A DNA stretch of 64,000 bases from Vagococcus jeotgali (GCF_035918315.1 NZ_CP142146.1:744001-808000); one strand, 5' to 3'. Positions 19,416 through 29,697 are shown, counted from the first letter of the stretch. Numbers and translations: made by a program. The notes: a model not told the origin generated them from the sequence alone.

Positions 19416-20726
19416 ATGGATGAGAAATTACTACAAGGAAGACAATTATTAAAAAAAGAAATACCTAAAAGAGCTTATGAAAAAACGATTAATTTAGCTT
19501 TTATTGAAACGAGAAAGGCCATGATAATCACAAAACATTATATAGAGTGCCAGAGGTGTGGTTATAAAGGAACAAAAAAGAATTGTTCATTAACTAATAA
19601 TCAATATTTCTGCCCTCAGTGTATTCAGTTAAAGCGAGTAGATTCTACGGAACTACTTATTAGCCTGCCTGTAGGTGAGAACCTTGAGCGTGATGTCACT
19701 TTTTGCTTTGAAGGTGTTCTTACAACAAAGCAAAACAAAGTATCTCAAGATTTACTCAAAGCTTATGCGAGAAAAAAAACACATTTAATTCATGCGGTGA
19801 CTGGTGCTGGGAAGACTGAGATGTTATTTGAATTAATTAAACAAGTATTAAGTGATGGTGGTAGAATCGGAATTTCAGCACCACGAGTAGATGTGTGCTT
19901 AGAACTTTATCCAAGACTTAAAAAGGTTTTTCCTGATGAGGATATTGACTTATTATATGGTGAAAGTAAGGTAGGTTTTACAGGAGCTTGTTTTATTATT
20001 TGTACCACACATCAACTTTTACGCTTCTATCACTTCTTTGATGTACTGATTATTGATGAAGTGGATGCCTTTCCATTTAGAAATGACAAGTATTTACAGT
20101 TTGGTATGAGGCAATCACTAAGAAAAGAGGGGATGTTAGTCTATATGACGGCAACATCTACACCATCCTTAGAAGAAGAAGTAACAACATCTAAGGGAAG
20201 AATTAGTTTAGTTTCAAGACGTTTTCATGGTTTTGACTTACCTGTTCCTAAGTTGAAATATATTAAAGGGTTAGCGAAGCATTTGAGAAAAGGCCGTCTT
20301 CCACGTTATTTAGTTTTAGCATGCCAGCAGACAAGTCAAAAGATATTGATTTTTTTTCCTAACATAGAGTTGATGACAACAAGTTTTTTGCTACTTCAAA
20401 AAAAGTTTCCTAACAAAAATATTAATTATGTCTACGCTAGTAAAAAAGATAGGGAGGATATTATTAAAAAAATGCGTAAAGGGGAGTGGGATATATTATT
20501 AACAACAACCATATTAGAGCGCGGTGTGACTTTTTCTAATATATCTGTTTTTGTTATTTGCGCTGATCATAGAGTCTATAACAAAGCAAGTTTGATTCAA
20601 ATAGCAGGCAGAGTGGGAAGAGATAGGTACCATCCTAGTGGTCAGGTTATTTTTTTTCATGAAGGTAAAACAAAGGCAATTAGACAAGCTGTCAGTGAAA
20701 TAAAAAAAAGAAACAAGGAGAGTTGA
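19416..20726 (+). CDS. comFA: Late competence protein ComFA, DNA translocation ATPase
   Basis: ComFA is a DEAD-type helicase/ATPase that helps pull transforming single-stranded DNA into the cell. The 436-aa protein has a four-cysteine zinc finger (CQRCGYKGTKKNC then CPQC), Walker A AVTGAGKTEM, the DEAD-like box LIIDEVDAFPF and the C-terminal motifs TTTILERGVTF and QIAGRVGRDRYHP. It is intact and followed 2 nt later by comFC. A TATAAT lies at 19385-19390. No clear ComX-type box was found. Confidence 0.93.
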   Translation: MDEKLLQGRQLLKKEIPKRAYEKTINLAFIETRKAMIITKHYIECQRCGYKGTKKNCSLTNNQYFCPQCIQLKRVDSTELLISLPVGENLERDVTFCFEGVLTTKQNKVSQDLLKAYARKKTHLIHAVTGAGKTEMLFELIKQVLSDGGRIGISAPRVDVCLELYPRLKKVFPDEDIDLLYGESKVGFTGACFIICTTHQLLRFYHFFDVLIIDEVDAFPFRNDKYLQFGMRQSLRKEGMLVYMTATSTPSLEEEVTTSKGRISLVSRRFHGFDLPVPKLKYIKGLAKHLRKGRLPRYLVLACQQTSQKILIFFPNIELMTTSFLLLQKKFPNKNINYVYASKKDREDIIKKMRKGEWDILLTTTILERGVTFSNISVFVICADHRVYNKASLIQIAGRVGRDRYHPSGQVIFFHEGKTKAIRQAVSEIKKRNKES

Positions 20727-20728
20727 AA

Positions 20729-21415
20729 ATGAAGTGTCTTCTATGTCAAACTTCTTTTGAAAATAGGATAACCTTGAAGAATTTAATGTTTGGAAGCCAA
20801 CTAACTATAGATAGTTGTTGTCTAAAGTGTTTTTCTGGTTTTTCAAAAATTGATTTAAAAGATGTTAGTCGGTGTCAAATGTGCCTCAAAAAAATAGAAG
20901 AATATTGCGGGGATTGTGACTACTGGAAAAAGCTATATCAGACTGCTAATTACCACCATGCTTTATTTGATTACAACGACAGTATGAAACACTATATGAA
21001 AGTCTTTAAATTTGAAGGTAACATAAAGTTAAGTGAGGTATTCAATCAAGAAATATCACAATTTTTTAGTTCTTGTTCGTATGATTTAGTCGTACCTATT
21101 CCGTTATCTAAAAAAAGGTTAAAAATAAGAGGTTTTAACCAAGTGGAAGAGATATTAAAGGCGTCAGAAATTTCATATACTGACCTATTAATGAAGAAGA
21201 AACACACGAAGTCACAGTCAAAGTCTAGTCGTCAAGAAAGGTTAATCAGTTATCATGCTTTTCAAGTGAAAAAAGGAAAATACCCTGATATTAAAGGGAA
21301 GAAACTAGTTCTAGTTGATGATATATACACTACTGGAAGCACTATTTACCAAGCTAGACAAGTATTACTTACAGCCGGTGCTAAAGAAGTTATCACTTTA
21401 ACATTAGCTAGATAG
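20729..21415 (+). CDS. comFC: Late competence protein ComFC
   Basis: ComFC is a phosphoribosyltransferase-like partner of ComFA in DNA uptake. The 228-aa protein has N-terminal zinc-type cysteines (CLLCQTSF, CCLKCFSG, CQMC, CGDC) and a C-terminal PRTase motif LVLVDDIYTTGSTIYQAR. The region VPIPLSKKRLKIRGFNQVEE is diagnostic. ATG 20729 lies 8 nt after AAGGAG; the TTG at 20723 would overlap the comFA stop. Confidence 0.92.
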   Translation: MKCLLCQTSFENRITLKNLMFGSQLTIDSCCLKCFSGFSKIDLKDVSRCQMCLKKIEEYCGDCDYWKKLYQTANYHHALFDYNDSMKHYMKVFKFEGNIKLSEVFNQEISQFFSSCSYDLVVPIPLSKKRLKIRGFNQVEEILKASEISYTDLLMKKKHTKSQSKSSRQERLISYHAFQVKKGKYPDIKGKKLVLVDDIYTTGSTIYQARQVLLTAGAKEVITLTLAR

Positions 21416-21422
21416 AATAATT

Positions 21423-21432
21423 AAAGCGCTTT
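21423..21432. promoter_or_regulatory. Possible cre-like palindrome upstream of hpf
   Basis: AAAGCGCTTT is a perfect palindrome with the core of CcpA cre sites. It lies 12 nt upstream of the hpf -35. The outer consensus bases match poorly. Confidence 0.3.
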
Positions 21433-21444
21433 ACATCAAACTAT

Positions 21445-21473
21445 TTGTTATTTTATCATAAATTAGTTATAAT
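21445..21473 (+). promoter_or_regulatory. hpf promoter
   Basis: TTGTTA (21445-21450), 17-nt spacer, TATAAT (21468-21473), about 80 nt before the start codon. Confidence 0.72.
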
Positions 21474-21553
21474 AAATGTATAAAGAATGAACAAAAGAGT
21501 GGTCCTTAAGTTCATACCTTTAGTTTTAATGATAGATGAAAGGGGTAATTAGT

Positions 21554-22102
21554 ATGTTTAGATATAATGTTAGAGGAGAAAACATTGAGGTTACTCAGGC
21601 AATTAGAGATTATGTAGAGAAAAAAATTGGAAAACTTGAAAAATATTTTACAAATGTGCCAGAATCAACAGCACATGTAAATTTAAAAGTATATTCTGAT
21701 AAAACGGCAAAAGTGGAAGTAACTATCCCACTACCATACTTAGTTCTAAGAGCAGAAGAGACTTCTCCAGATTTGTATGGAAGTATTGACTTAGTTGTTG
21801 ATAAACTAGAAAGACAAATCAGAAAATATAAAACAAAAATCAACCGTAAATCAAGAGAAACAGCTTTAGATACAGTAGTTATCTTTGAAGCAAATGAAGA
21901 GGTTGAGACAAATAATGAACCTGATTTAGAAATCGTTCGTACAAAACGATTATCGTTAAAACCTATGGACAGCGAAGAAGCTGTATTACAAATGAATATG
22001 CTAGGACATAATTTCTTCATCTTTGAAGATGCAGAAACAAATGGTACAAGCATTGTTTACAAACGTAAAGATGGCAAATATGGATTAATTGAAACTAACT
22101 AA
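21554..22102 (+). CDS. hpf: Ribosome hibernation-promoting factor, long form
   Basis: Long HPF dimerises 70S ribosomes into inactive 100S particles in stationary phase or stress. The 182-aa protein has the N-terminal domain ([37 protein letters not shown]) and a C-terminal dimerisation domain ([49 protein letters not shown]), the arrangement used in Firmicutes. ATG 21554 follows AAAGGGG. It is a single-gene unit between comFC and secA. Confidence 0.94.
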   Translation: MFRYNVRGENIEVTQAIRDYVEKKIGKLEKYFTNVPESTAHVNLKVYSDKTAKVEVTIPLPYLVLRAEETSPDLYGSIDLVVDKLERQIRKYKTKINRKSRETALDTVVIFEANEEVETNNEPDLEIVRTKRLSLKPMDSEEAVLQMNMLGHNFFIFEDAETNGTSIVYKRKDGKYGLIETN

Positions 22103-22112
22103 AAAGAAAAAG

Positions 22113-22146
22113 GGCACTTTGTCATATTGATAAAGTGTCTTTTTTA
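22113..22146 (+). terminator. Terminator after hpf
   Basis: GGCACTTTGTCA pairs with TGATAAAGTGTC (10 of 12 pairs plus wobble) around TAT, followed by a T run. Confidence 0.85.
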
Positions 22147-22300
22147 TGGATAAATCTCAAAAAAAAATAGGAAAGAAGGTCTTTTTTGTAACAAAGAGTT
22201 TTATTTTTTTGAAAGAAATGATAAAATGTGTGGGATGACCTTATAAATGATAAAATAAATTTTTCATAATGTGTAAGGATGAGAGGGTAGGATAAAATTC

Positions 22301-24829
22301 ATGGCTAATTTTTTAAAACAATTAATTGAAAATGATAAAAAAGATTTAAGACGTTTGGGGCAAATGGCAGATAAAATTGATGCTCTAGCGCCACAATACA
22401 CAGATATTACAGATGAAGAGCTACAGGCTAAAACTGAGGAGTTTAAAACTCGCTATCAAAAAGGTGAAAGTTTAGATGATTTATTATTTGAAGCTTTTGC
22501 AGTCGTTCGTGAATCTGCAAAACGTGTTTTAGGACTATTCCCTTATAAAGTACAGTTAATGGGTGGTATCGTCCTACATGAAGGTGGAATTCCTGAAATG
22601 AAAACAGGTGAGGGTAAAACTTTAACGGCGACAATGCCTGTTTATTTAAATGCAATCTCAGGTGAGGGAGTACACGTTGTAACAGTAAATGAGTATTTAT
22701 CAACTCGTGATGCTAGCGAAATGGGTGAGTTATATAACTTTTTAGGATTAACTGTTGGTTTAAATACTAATGCTAAATCCGCTGATGAAAAACGTTTAGC
22801 CTATGCTTGTGACATTACTTACTCAACTAATAATGAGTTAGGTTTTGACTACTTAAGAGATAATATGGTGGTTTATAAAGACCAAATGGTGCAACGACCA
22901 CTAAACTTTGCTGTAGTGGATGAGGTGGATTCAATTTTAGTGGATGAGGCTAGGACGCCACTTATTATTTCAGGCCAAGCTGAGAAATCAACGGCATATT
23001 ATGTACGTGTTGATTCATTTATTAAAACATTAAAAGAAGAAGAAGATTACAAAATTGATGTGCCTTCAAAAACGATTAGTTTAAGTGAAAAAGGTATCTC
23101 AAAAGCTGAAAAGCATTTTGATTTAGAGAATTTATATGACATTGAAAATGCTTCACTGACTCACTACGTGGATCAATCACTAAGAGCAAACTTTATTATG
23201 ATTCGTGATATTGATTATGTGGTTCAAGATGGTAAAGTCATGATTGTGGATCAGTTTACTGGTCGTATCATGGATGGTCGTCGTTACTCAGATGGACTTC
23301 ATCAAGCAATTGAAGCTAAAGAAGGCGTTGAAATTGAAGATGAAACTAAAACAATGGCCAATATTACATTCCAGAACTACTTCCGTATGTATAAAAAATT
23401 ATCAGGTATGACTGGTACAGCTAAAACTGAGGAAGAGGAATTTAGAGAAATCTATAACATGCAAGTTATTCAAATTCCAACGAACAAGCCTATCTTACGT
23501 GATGATAAACCAGATTTATTATACCCAACACTAGACTCTAAATTTAGAGCTGTTGTTGAAGATATTAAAACGCGTCACGAAATAGGGCAGCCTGTTTTAG
23601 TAGGTACCGTTGCTGTTGAAACGTCAGAATTATTATCAGAATTATTAAAGGAGGCTAACGTGCCTCACCAAATTTTAAATGCAAAAAATCATTTTAAAGA
23701 AGCAGAAATTATTATGAACGCTGGTCAACAAGGATCTGTTACTATTGCCACAAACATGGCTGGTCGTGGTACAGATATTCGTTTAGGTATGGGCGTGCGT
23801 GAATTAGGTGGTCTTGCAGTTATCGGTACAGAACGTCACGAATCTCGTCGTATTGATAATCAGTTACGTGGTCGTGCTGGTCGTCAGGGAGATCCTGGTA
23901 TGTCACAATTTTATCTATCCCTGGAAGATGAGTTAATGCGTCGTTTTGGTTCTGAGCGTATTAAATTACTCCTAGATAGAATGAAGCTTGAAGATGGAGA
24001 CGCAGTTATTCAAAGTAAGATGTTATCAAAACAAGTTGAGTCAGCTCAAAAACGTGTTGAAGGTAATAACTACGATACTCGTAAAACGGTTTTACAATAC
24101 GATGATGTTATGCGTGAGCAGCGTGAAGTTATTTATCGTCAGCGTCGTGAAACCATTACTTCAGATAAAGATTTAACACAACCATTACTTGGTATGGTAG
24201 AAAGAACCATTAGCCGTTACGTAGATGGCCATACTCAAGGTGAGGAAAAAGACTGGAACTTAGTTGGTTTAGTTGATTTTGTTAGCTCAACTATTACTCA
24301 TGAAGATGACATTTCTGTAGAAGATTTTAAAGGTAAAAAACCAGAAGAGATGAAAACCTTTATTTACGATAAAGCCCGTCATATTTACGATGAGAAAGCT
24401 GAAATTTTAAGTAGTGAGGAGCAATTATTAGAGTTCCAGAAAGTAGTTATTTTAAAAGTAGTGGATACAAAATGGACAGATCATATTGATGCAATGGATC
24501 AATTACGTGAGTCGATTGGCTTACGTGCTTACGGTCAAAATAACCCATTAGTTGATTATCAAACAGAAGGTTATGAGATGTATAATGATATGATTGGTTC
24601 AATTGAGTATGAAGTAACACGTGTCTTCATGAAGTCTGAAATTAGACAAAATGTACAACGTGAACAAGTTGCTCAAGGAGAAGCTTTAAAACCAACCCAA
24701 GACCAAGGAGTTGTTTCATCAAATGAGAAACAGCGTCCTGTTAAAGTTGATGATAAAGTGGGAAGAAATGACTCTTGTCCTTGTGGTAGTGGTAAAAAAT
24801 ACAAAAATTGTCACGGGAAACCGATGTAA
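22301..24829 (+). CDS. secA: Preprotein translocase ATPase SecA
   Basis: SecA is the motor that pushes unfolded preproteins through SecYEG. The 842-aa protein has Walker [13 protein letters not shown], the DEAD-type box [17 protein letters not shown], the preprotein cross-linking region, [10 protein letters not shown] in motor domain 2 and the C-terminal zinc/SecB-type tail [14 protein letters not shown]. Length agrees with the housekeeping SecA1. It precedes prfB by 61 nt, a typical Bacilli arrangement. Confidence 0.97.
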   Translation: MANFLKQLIENDKKDLRRLGQMADKIDALAPQYTDITDEELQAKTEEFKTRYQKGESLDDLLFEAFAVVRESAKRVLGLFPYKVQLMGGIVLHEGGIPEMKTGEGKTLTATMPVYLNAISGEGVHVVTVNEYLSTRDASEMGELYNFLGLTVGLNTNAKSADEKRLAYACDITYSTNNELGFDYLRDNMVVYKDQMVQRPLNFAVVDEVDSILVDEARTPLIISGQAEKSTAYYVRVDSFIKTLKEEEDYKIDVPSKTISLSEKGISKAEKHFDLENLYDIENASLTHYVDQSLRANFIMIRDIDYVVQDGKVMIVDQFTGRIMDGRRYSDGLHQAIEAKEGVEIEDETKTMANITFQNYFRMYKKLSGMTGTAKTEEEEFREIYNMQVIQIPTNKPILRDDKPDLLYPTLDSKFRAVVEDIKTRHEIGQPVLVGTVAVETSELLSELLKEANVPHQILNAKNHFKEAEIIMNAGQQGSVTIATNMAGRGTDIRLGMGVRELGGLAVIGTERHESRRIDNQLRGRAGRQGDPGMSQFYLSLEDELMRRFGSERIKLLLDRMKLEDGDAVIQSKMLSKQVESAQKRVEGNNYDTRKTVLQYDDVMREQREVIYRQRRETITSDKDLTQPLLGMVERTISRYVDGHTQGEEKDWNLVGLVDFVSSTITHEDDISVEDFKGKKPEEMKTFIYDKARHIYDEKAEILSSEEQLLEFQKVVILKVVDTKWTDHIDAMDQLRESIGLRAYGQNNPLVDYQTEGYEMYNDMIGSIEYEVTRVFMKSEIRQNVQREQVAQGEALKPTQDQGVVSSNEKQRPVKVDDKVGRNDSCPCGSGKKYKNCHGKPM

Positions 24830-24890
24830 ATGTGTTGTAGGCGACTTAGTTAACTCTGAGTCGTTTTACTTTTTGAAAGGACTGATCTAA

Positions 24891-25998
24891 ATGGAGTTTA
24901 GTGATGCAAGAAATAAGTTAGATGAGATTAGTGTCAAAATAGATAATTTTAGGGGGTCTCTTTGACTTAGAGGCTTTAGAAGAAAAGATTGCAGAGTGTG
25001 ATTTTCAAATGTCTTCTCCTGGATTTTGGGATGATAACACTTCAGCACAAGTTGTGATTGATGAATCCAATCAATTAAAAGGTAAATATGAAACATTTAA
25101 GAAAATGGAAGAATCTTTAGAAGAACTAGAGCTATTATTAGAAATGTCTAGTGAGGAAAATGATTTAGAGCTTTTTGATGAATTAAAAACGCAACTAATT
25201 CTGCTGGAGGAAGTTGTTAATAGTTATGAGTTATCTCAATTGCTTAGCGAGTCTTATGATCATAATAATGCCATACTAGAATTACATCCTGGAGCAGGTG
25301 GCACTGAGTCTCAAGATTGGGGCAGTATGTTACTTCGTATGTATACAAGATGGGCTGATGACAAAGGGTTCAGCATTGAAACTTTGGATTATCAAGCGGG
25401 TGATGAGGCAGGGATTAAAAGTGTTACGCTTTTAATTAAAGGCTACAATGCTTATGGTTATTTGAAATCAGAAAAAGGTGTTCACCGTTTAGTGAGAATT
25501 TCTCCTTTTGATTCTAATAGTCGCAGGCATACATCATTTTGTTCAGTTGATATCATGCCAGAACTTTCGACTGATATTGAGATAGATATTCGTCCTGATG
25601 AATTGAAGGTAGATACGTATAGAGCTAGTGGTGCTGGAGGGCAACATATCAATAAAACAGATTCTGCTGTTCGGATTACTCATTTACCAACAGGAATAGT
25701 TGTAGCTAGTCAAGCACAAAGGTCACAACTTAAAAATAGGGATCAAGCGATGAGTATGCTGAAATCAAAACTGTATCAGCTAGAAATTGATAAAAAAGCT
25801 GAGGAAGCAGCTGCTATTAAGGGTGAGCAATTAGAGATTGGTTGGGGCTCTCAGATTAGATCATATGTGTTCCATCCCTACTCTATGGTAAAAGATCATA
25901 GAACTAATTATGAAGTTGGAAATACTCAATCGGTCATGGACGGAGATATTGATAATTTTATTGATGCTTACTTAAGATGGAATTTATTAGAATCTTAA
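24891..25998 (+). CDS. prfB: Peptide chain release factor 2, programmed +1 frameshift
   Basis: RF2 ends translation at UGA and UAA. The 368-aa product is read from ATG 24891 to CTT (24960-24962), slips +1 over the TGA at 24963-24965 and continues from GAC 24964 to 25998. The second part has the codon-recognition motif SPF ([13 protein letters not shown]) and the catalytic GGQ ([16 protein letters not shown]). Low RF2 lets the ribosome pause at its own UGA and shift, so the gene autoregulates. The in-frame UGA is regulatory, not a mutation. Confidence 0.96.
24951..24966 (+). promoter_or_regulatory. prfB programmed frameshift site
   Basis: AGGGGG (internal Shine-Dalgarno) is followed 3 nt later by CTT TGA C. 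This matches the classic RF2 frameshift signal; the second codon between is TCT rather than the E. coli TAT. Confidence 0.95.
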
Positions 25999-26053
25999 GA
26001 TACATTTTTAAGTTGAATTGACATATAATTGTAATCAAAAGCTAAAGAAGTCG

Positions 26054-26062
26054 TGTTATACT
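26054..26062 (+). promoter_or_regulatory. Extended -10 promoter for ftsEX
   Basis: TGT followed by TATACT (26057-26062), about 50 nt before ftsE. No good -35 is found at 17 nt. A TTGACA at 26018-26023 is too far away for this -10. Confidence 0.5.
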
Positions 26063-26114
26063 GATACATGGTTAGAATAGACTAATGAAAATAAAACATG
26101 TTGGAGCGATATAT

Positions 26115-26801
26115 ATGATAGAAATGAAAAAGGTAACAAAAAAATACTCCAATGGGACAACGGCGATAAGAAACCTCTCTGTTAATATTAATCAAGGGGA
26201 GTTTGTCTATGTAGTTGGGCCAAGTGGGTCTGGTAAATCGACATTTATTAAGTTGATGTATCGTGAAGAAAACGCAACAAAAGGTCAATTGACTGTGTGT
26301 GGTTATGATCTTATTTCAATAAAAAATCGTAATGTACCTTATTTACGCCGTGAAATAGGAGTCGTTTTCCAAGATTATAAATTATTACCACAAAAAACAG
26401 TGTATGAGAACGTTGCATATGCGATGCAAGTTATTGGTAAAAAATCAAGAGAAATTAAAAAAAGAGTTTTAGAAGTCTTAGACCTAGTTGGTTTAAAACA
26501 TAAAGTTCGTGTTTTCCCAAGTGAATTATCAGGTGGGGAGCAACAGCGTGTGGCAATTGCTAGAGCAATTGTGAATACACCAAAAGTTTTAATTGCTGAT
26601 GAGCCAACAGGAAATCTAGACCCAGAAAATTCAATGGAAATTATGGAGCTTCTAGATAGAATTAATACTCAAGGAACGACAGTAGTGATGGCAACACATA
26701 ATAGTAACATTGTAAATTCCATTCGCCACCGAGTAATAGCAATTGAAAACGGTCGTATTATTAGAGACCAAGATGAGGGGGATTATGGTTACGATGATTA
26801 G
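26115..26801 (+). CDS. ftsE: Cell division ATP-binding protein FtsE
   Basis: FtsE is the ATPase of the FtsEX complex, which activates septal peptidoglycan hydrolases. The 228-aa protein has Walker A GPSGSGKST, the Q-loop VFQDYKLLP, the ABC signature LSGGEQQRVAIARAI and Walker B VLIADEPTGNLDP. ATG 26115 (MIEMKKVTKKYSNG) follows TTGGAGCG. It overlaps ftsX by 17 nt. Confidence 0.95.
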   Translation: MIEMKKVTKKYSNGTTAIRNLSVNINQGEFVYVVGPSGSGKSTFIKLMYREENATKGQLTVCGYDLISIKNRNVPYLRREIGVVFQDYKLLPQKTVYENVAYAMQVIGKKSREIKKRVLEVLDLVGLKHKVRVFPSELSGGEQQRVAIARAIVNTPKVLIADEPTGNLDPENSMEIMELLDRINTQGTTVVMATHNSNIVNSIRHRVIAIENGRIIRDQDEGDYGYDD

Positions 26802-27681
26802 TAATTTTTTTAGACATTTAGGTAGTGCCATTAAGAATTTAAAAAGAAATGGTTGGATGACACTGGCATCAGTCAGTGCGGTAACTGTGACATTAACGTT
26901 GGTAGGGATTTTCTTAGGAATCATTTTAAATGTAACTAAGATTGCTGATGATATTAATAATAATGTGGATGTATCAGTATTTGTTGATATTGGTACACCA
27001 GAAAAAGATATTAAAAAATTAGGTGAAGAGCTAAAAAAAGTACCTGATGTAGAAACAATCACATTTTCTAGTAAACAAAATGAATATAAAAAACTAACAG
27101 ATAAATTAGGAGATACATGGAAGTTATTTAATGGGGATGATAATCCTTTACATGATGTCTATGTTCTAACAGCTAAAGATTCTGAGGATATTCCTTCTAT
27201 TCAAAAAGCTGCAGCTAAGTTACCAAATGTTCATAAGGCTGATTATGGTGGTGCCAATTCAGATATTTTATTTAGTATTTCAAGAAATGTTAGATTATGG
27301 GGAACGATTGTAGCGGTCTTTTTACTAGCAGTTGCTATTTTCCTAATCTCAAACACCATCCGTATTACGATTATTTCAAGAAAACAAGAAATAACTATTA
27401 TGCGTTTAGTTGGAGCTAAAAATGGCTATATTAGAGGGCCTTTCTTCTTAGAGGGAGCCTTCATTGGAATATTAGGTGCCATTATTCCGATGCTTTTAGT
27501 TTCATTTGGATACTCTCAAGTTTATTACTTATTTACAAAAAGTATGATCAGTAATGCTGCTTATGATTTAATCTCACCAGGAACTTTGGTTTTAAAATTA
27601 AACATTTTACTATTAGTTTTAGGTATGGTTATCGGATCATTAGGTTCAGTGATGTCAATGCGACGCTTCTTGAAAGTTTAA
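26785..27681 (+). CDS. ftsX: Cell division protein FtsX
   Basis: FtsX is the membrane partner of FtsE. It passes the ATPase cycle to an extracellular hydrolase (PcsB in streptococci, CwlO in Bacillus). The 298-aa protein has one N-terminal membrane helix, a roughly 120-residue extracellular loop and three C-terminal helices, with ITIISRKQEITIMRLVGAKN typical of the family. ATG 26785 has GAGG 6 nt upstream; ATG 26794 (MISNFFRHL) is the alternative. The likely effector here is the M23 protein at 33040. Confidence 0.93.
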   Translation: MVTMISNFFRHLGSAIKNLKRNGWMTLASVSAVTVTLTLVGIFLGIILNVTKIADDINNNVDVSVFVDIGTPEKDIKKLGEELKKVPDVETITFSSKQNEYKKLTDKLGDTWKLFNGDDNPLHDVYVLTAKDSEDIPSIQKAAAKLPNVHKADYGGANSDILFSISRNVRLWGTIVAVFLLAVAIFLISNTIRITIISRKQEITIMRLVGAKNGYIRGPFFLEGAFIGILGAIIPMLLVSFGYSQVYYLFTKSMISNAAYDLISPGTLVLKLNILLLVLGMVIGSLGSVMSMRRFLKV

Positions 27682-27700
27682 TCAAGTTTAATAATTGTCA

Positions 27701-27736
27701 TAAAAAAGGTAGGGGATTAGTCCTCTCCTTTTTTTT
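27701..27736 (+). terminator. Terminator after ftsX
   Basis: AAAAAAGGTAGGGG pairs with CCTCTCCTTTTTT around a short loop, followed by T residues. It separates ftsEX from pst. Confidence 0.82.
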
Positions 27737-27771
27737 AGGTCTTAAATGGCGTAATTTATAGGACAATAGAT

Positions 27772-27788
27772 TGTAAATTAATTGTAAA
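27772..27788. promoter_or_regulatory. Direct-repeat regulator box upstream of pstS (PhoP- or WalR-like)
   Basis: TGTAAA-N5-TGTAAA, an 11-bp-period tandem repeat. Read on the other strand it is TTTACA-N5-TTTACA, the PhoP box form; read on this strand it fits the WalR box form. A third related TTGCAT follows at 27794. The box lies about 100 nt before pstS, so control by phosphate limitation is inferred. Confidence 0.55.
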
Positions 27789-27888
27789 AAGTCTTGCATT
27801 TTCTTTTCTGAAACTATATGTTTAGGTAGTAAGATTCAACATATTATATTTAGAAAAAGATATTTGTAAATATTTGGGAGGTACTTTG

Positions 27889-28749
27889 ATGAAGAGAATA
27901 TCAAAGATGATTGGGGCTATTGGTTTTGTGGTGATATTATCAGGATGTAGTGGTATTGATAATGGTGAATCAATCAATGCTGTAGGTTCATCAGCAATGC
28001 AACCTTTAGTAGAAGCTGCAGGAGAGCAGTATAGTAGTATCCATTTAGGAAAATTTATTAATGTTCAAGGTGGAGGAAGTGGTACCGGTCTTAGCCAGGT
28101 ACAATCAGGCGCTGTTGAAATTGGTAACTCTGATTTATATGCAGAAGAAAAACCTGGAATTGATAGTGCAGCTTTAGTGGATCATCAAGTAGCAGTAGTT
28201 GGTTTGACACCGATTGTAAATAAAGATATTGGGATTGATAATATATCAATGTCAGACTTGAAAAAAGTTTTTACTGGTGAGATTACAAATTGGAAAGAAA
28301 TTGGTGGAAGTGATGTACCTGTTGTTATCATCAATAGAGCTGCTGGAAGTGGGAGTAGACATACTTTTGAGCAGTGGGTCTTAAACGGAGAAGAAGCAAA
28401 ACGCTCACAAGAGCAAGAGTCAACTGGAATGGTAAGACAAATTGTCAGTACTACACCTGGTGCTATTAGTTATATTGCTTTTTCATATGTAACAGATGAG
28501 GTTAAAACGTTAACTATTGATAACGTTAAACCAACTGAGGATAATGTAAAAACTAATGACTGGGTTATCTGGTCATATGAGCATATGTATACAAAAGGAG
28601 AGCCAGAAGGCCTAACAAAAGAATTTCTAGAGTTTATGTTAACATCAGAAGTTCAAAAGGATATAGTGCCGCAATTAGGATATATATCTGTTAATCAAAT
28701 GAAAGTAACAAGAGATATTGAAGGTCATGTAACGTTTGTTTCTAAATAA
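27889..28749 (+). CDS. pstS: Phosphate ABC transporter, substrate-binding lipoprotein PstS
   Basis: PstS is the extracellular high-affinity phosphate receptor. The 286-aa protein has a signal peptide with lipobox VILSGC (Cys about residue 20). The phosphate-binding loops are visible: NAVGSSAMQPLVEA, QGGGSGTGLSQVQSG and NRAAGSGSRHTFEQWV. ATG 27889 follows GGGAGG by 7 nt. It is the first gene of the pstSCAB1B2-phoU operon. Confidence 0.94.
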   Translation: MKRISKMIGAIGFVVILSGCSGIDNGESINAVGSSAMQPLVEAAGEQYSSIHLGKFINVQGGGSGTGLSQVQSGAVEIGNSDLYAEEKPGIDSAALVDHQVAVVGLTPIVNKDIGIDNISMSDLKKVFTGEITNWKEIGGSDVPVVIINRAAGSGSRHTFEQWVLNGEEAKRSQEQESTGMVRQIVSTTPGAISYIAFSYVTDEVKTLTIDNVKPTEDNVKTNDWVIWSYEHMYTKGEPEGLTKEFLEFMLTSEVQKDIVPQLGYISVNQMKVTRDIEGHVTFVSK

Positions 28750-28776
28750 ATAGGATATATTGTAGGAGGATCTATT

Positions 28777-29697
28777 TTGGAAGATATTCAGAGTAAGTTA
28801 CTTAAAAAATCGAAAAAAGCAAAATTAGAACAGTTTGGGAAAACAATTAGTTTTTTGGCTATTTTAGTAATTGTCATAATTGTCATTGCTATTTTTTATT
28901 TTGTTGCAAGTAAAGGTTTAGCAACATTTTTTACTGATAAAGTCAGGTTATCTGAATTTTTATTTGGGAGAGACTGGAACCCAGGTTCGACAAATGATGC
29001 AGGTAGACCTTTAGTTGGTGCTTTACCGATGATAACAGGTTCATTTGTTGTTACTCTTTTATCAGCGTTGATTGCGACACCATTTGCAATTGGAGCTGCT
29101 GTTTTTATGACAGAGATTTCACCAAAATTAGGAACTAAAATTTTACAACCAGTTATTGAATTATTAGTAGGGATACCATCGGTTGTTTATGGTTTTATTG
29201 GTTTGTCAGTTGTCGTTCCTGCTGTTAGAAATGTTTTTGGAGGATCAGGATTTGGTATTTTAGCTGGGACATTTGTTTTATTTGTTATGATCTTACCAAC
29301 TGTTACCTCAATGACAGTAGATGCACTAAAATCAGTTCCAAGACATTACCGTGAAGCATCACTTGCTCTGGGAGCTACTCGTTGGCAAACGATTTATAAA
29401 GTTGTCTTACGCGCCGCAATTCCTGGTATCTTAACTGCCGTTGTTTTTGGTATGGCTCGTGCTTTTGGTGAAGCCTTAGCTATTCAGATGGTTATTGGTA
29501 ATGCTGCGCTTATGCCACATAATTTGATCACACCAGCATCAACCCTAACAAGTGTTTTAACAATGGGGATTGGTAATACAGCAATGGGTAGTTTAGAAAA
29601 TAACGTGTTATGGTCTTTAGCATTATTATTATTATTAATGTCACTATTCTTTAATATTGTTATTCGATTGATTGGTAGAAAAGGAGAAATGAAATAA
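28777..29697 (+). CDS. pstC: Phosphate ABC transporter permease PstC
   Basis: PstC is one of the two membrane subunits of the phosphate importer. The 306-aa protein has six predicted helices and the inner-membrane permease motif EASLALGATRWQTIYKVVLR with AIPGILTAVVFGMARAFGEA. The start is TTG 28777, 6 nt after TAGGAGGA. The stop overlaps the pstA start by one base. Confidence 0.94.
   Translation: MEDIQSKLLKKSKKAKLEQFGKTISFLAILVIVIIVIAIFYFVASKGLATFFTDKVRLSEFLFGRDWNPGSTNDAGRPLVGALPMITGSFVVTLLSALIATPFAIGAAVFMTEISPKLGTKILQPVIELLVGIPSVVYGFIGLSVVVPAVRNVFGGSGFGILAGTFVLFVMILPTVTSMTVDALKSVPRHYREASLALGATRWQTIYKVVLRAAIPGILTAVVFGMARAFGEALAIQMVIGNAALMPHNLITPASTLTSVLTMGIGNTAMGSLENNVLWSLALLLLLMSLFFNIVIRLIGRKGEMK

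Noticed and set aside
21610-22053. Long minus-strand open frame opposite hpf
   Set aside because: It lies wholly antisense to a clear hpf gene, has low-complexity composition and no ribosome site.
24963-24965. TGA in prfB as an inactivating mutation
   Set aside because: It is the regulatory stop of the conserved RF2 frameshift signal.
26652-27062. Minus-strand open frame across the ftsE-ftsX junction
   Set aside because: It is antisense to two overlapping conserved genes; composition is that of a shadow frame.
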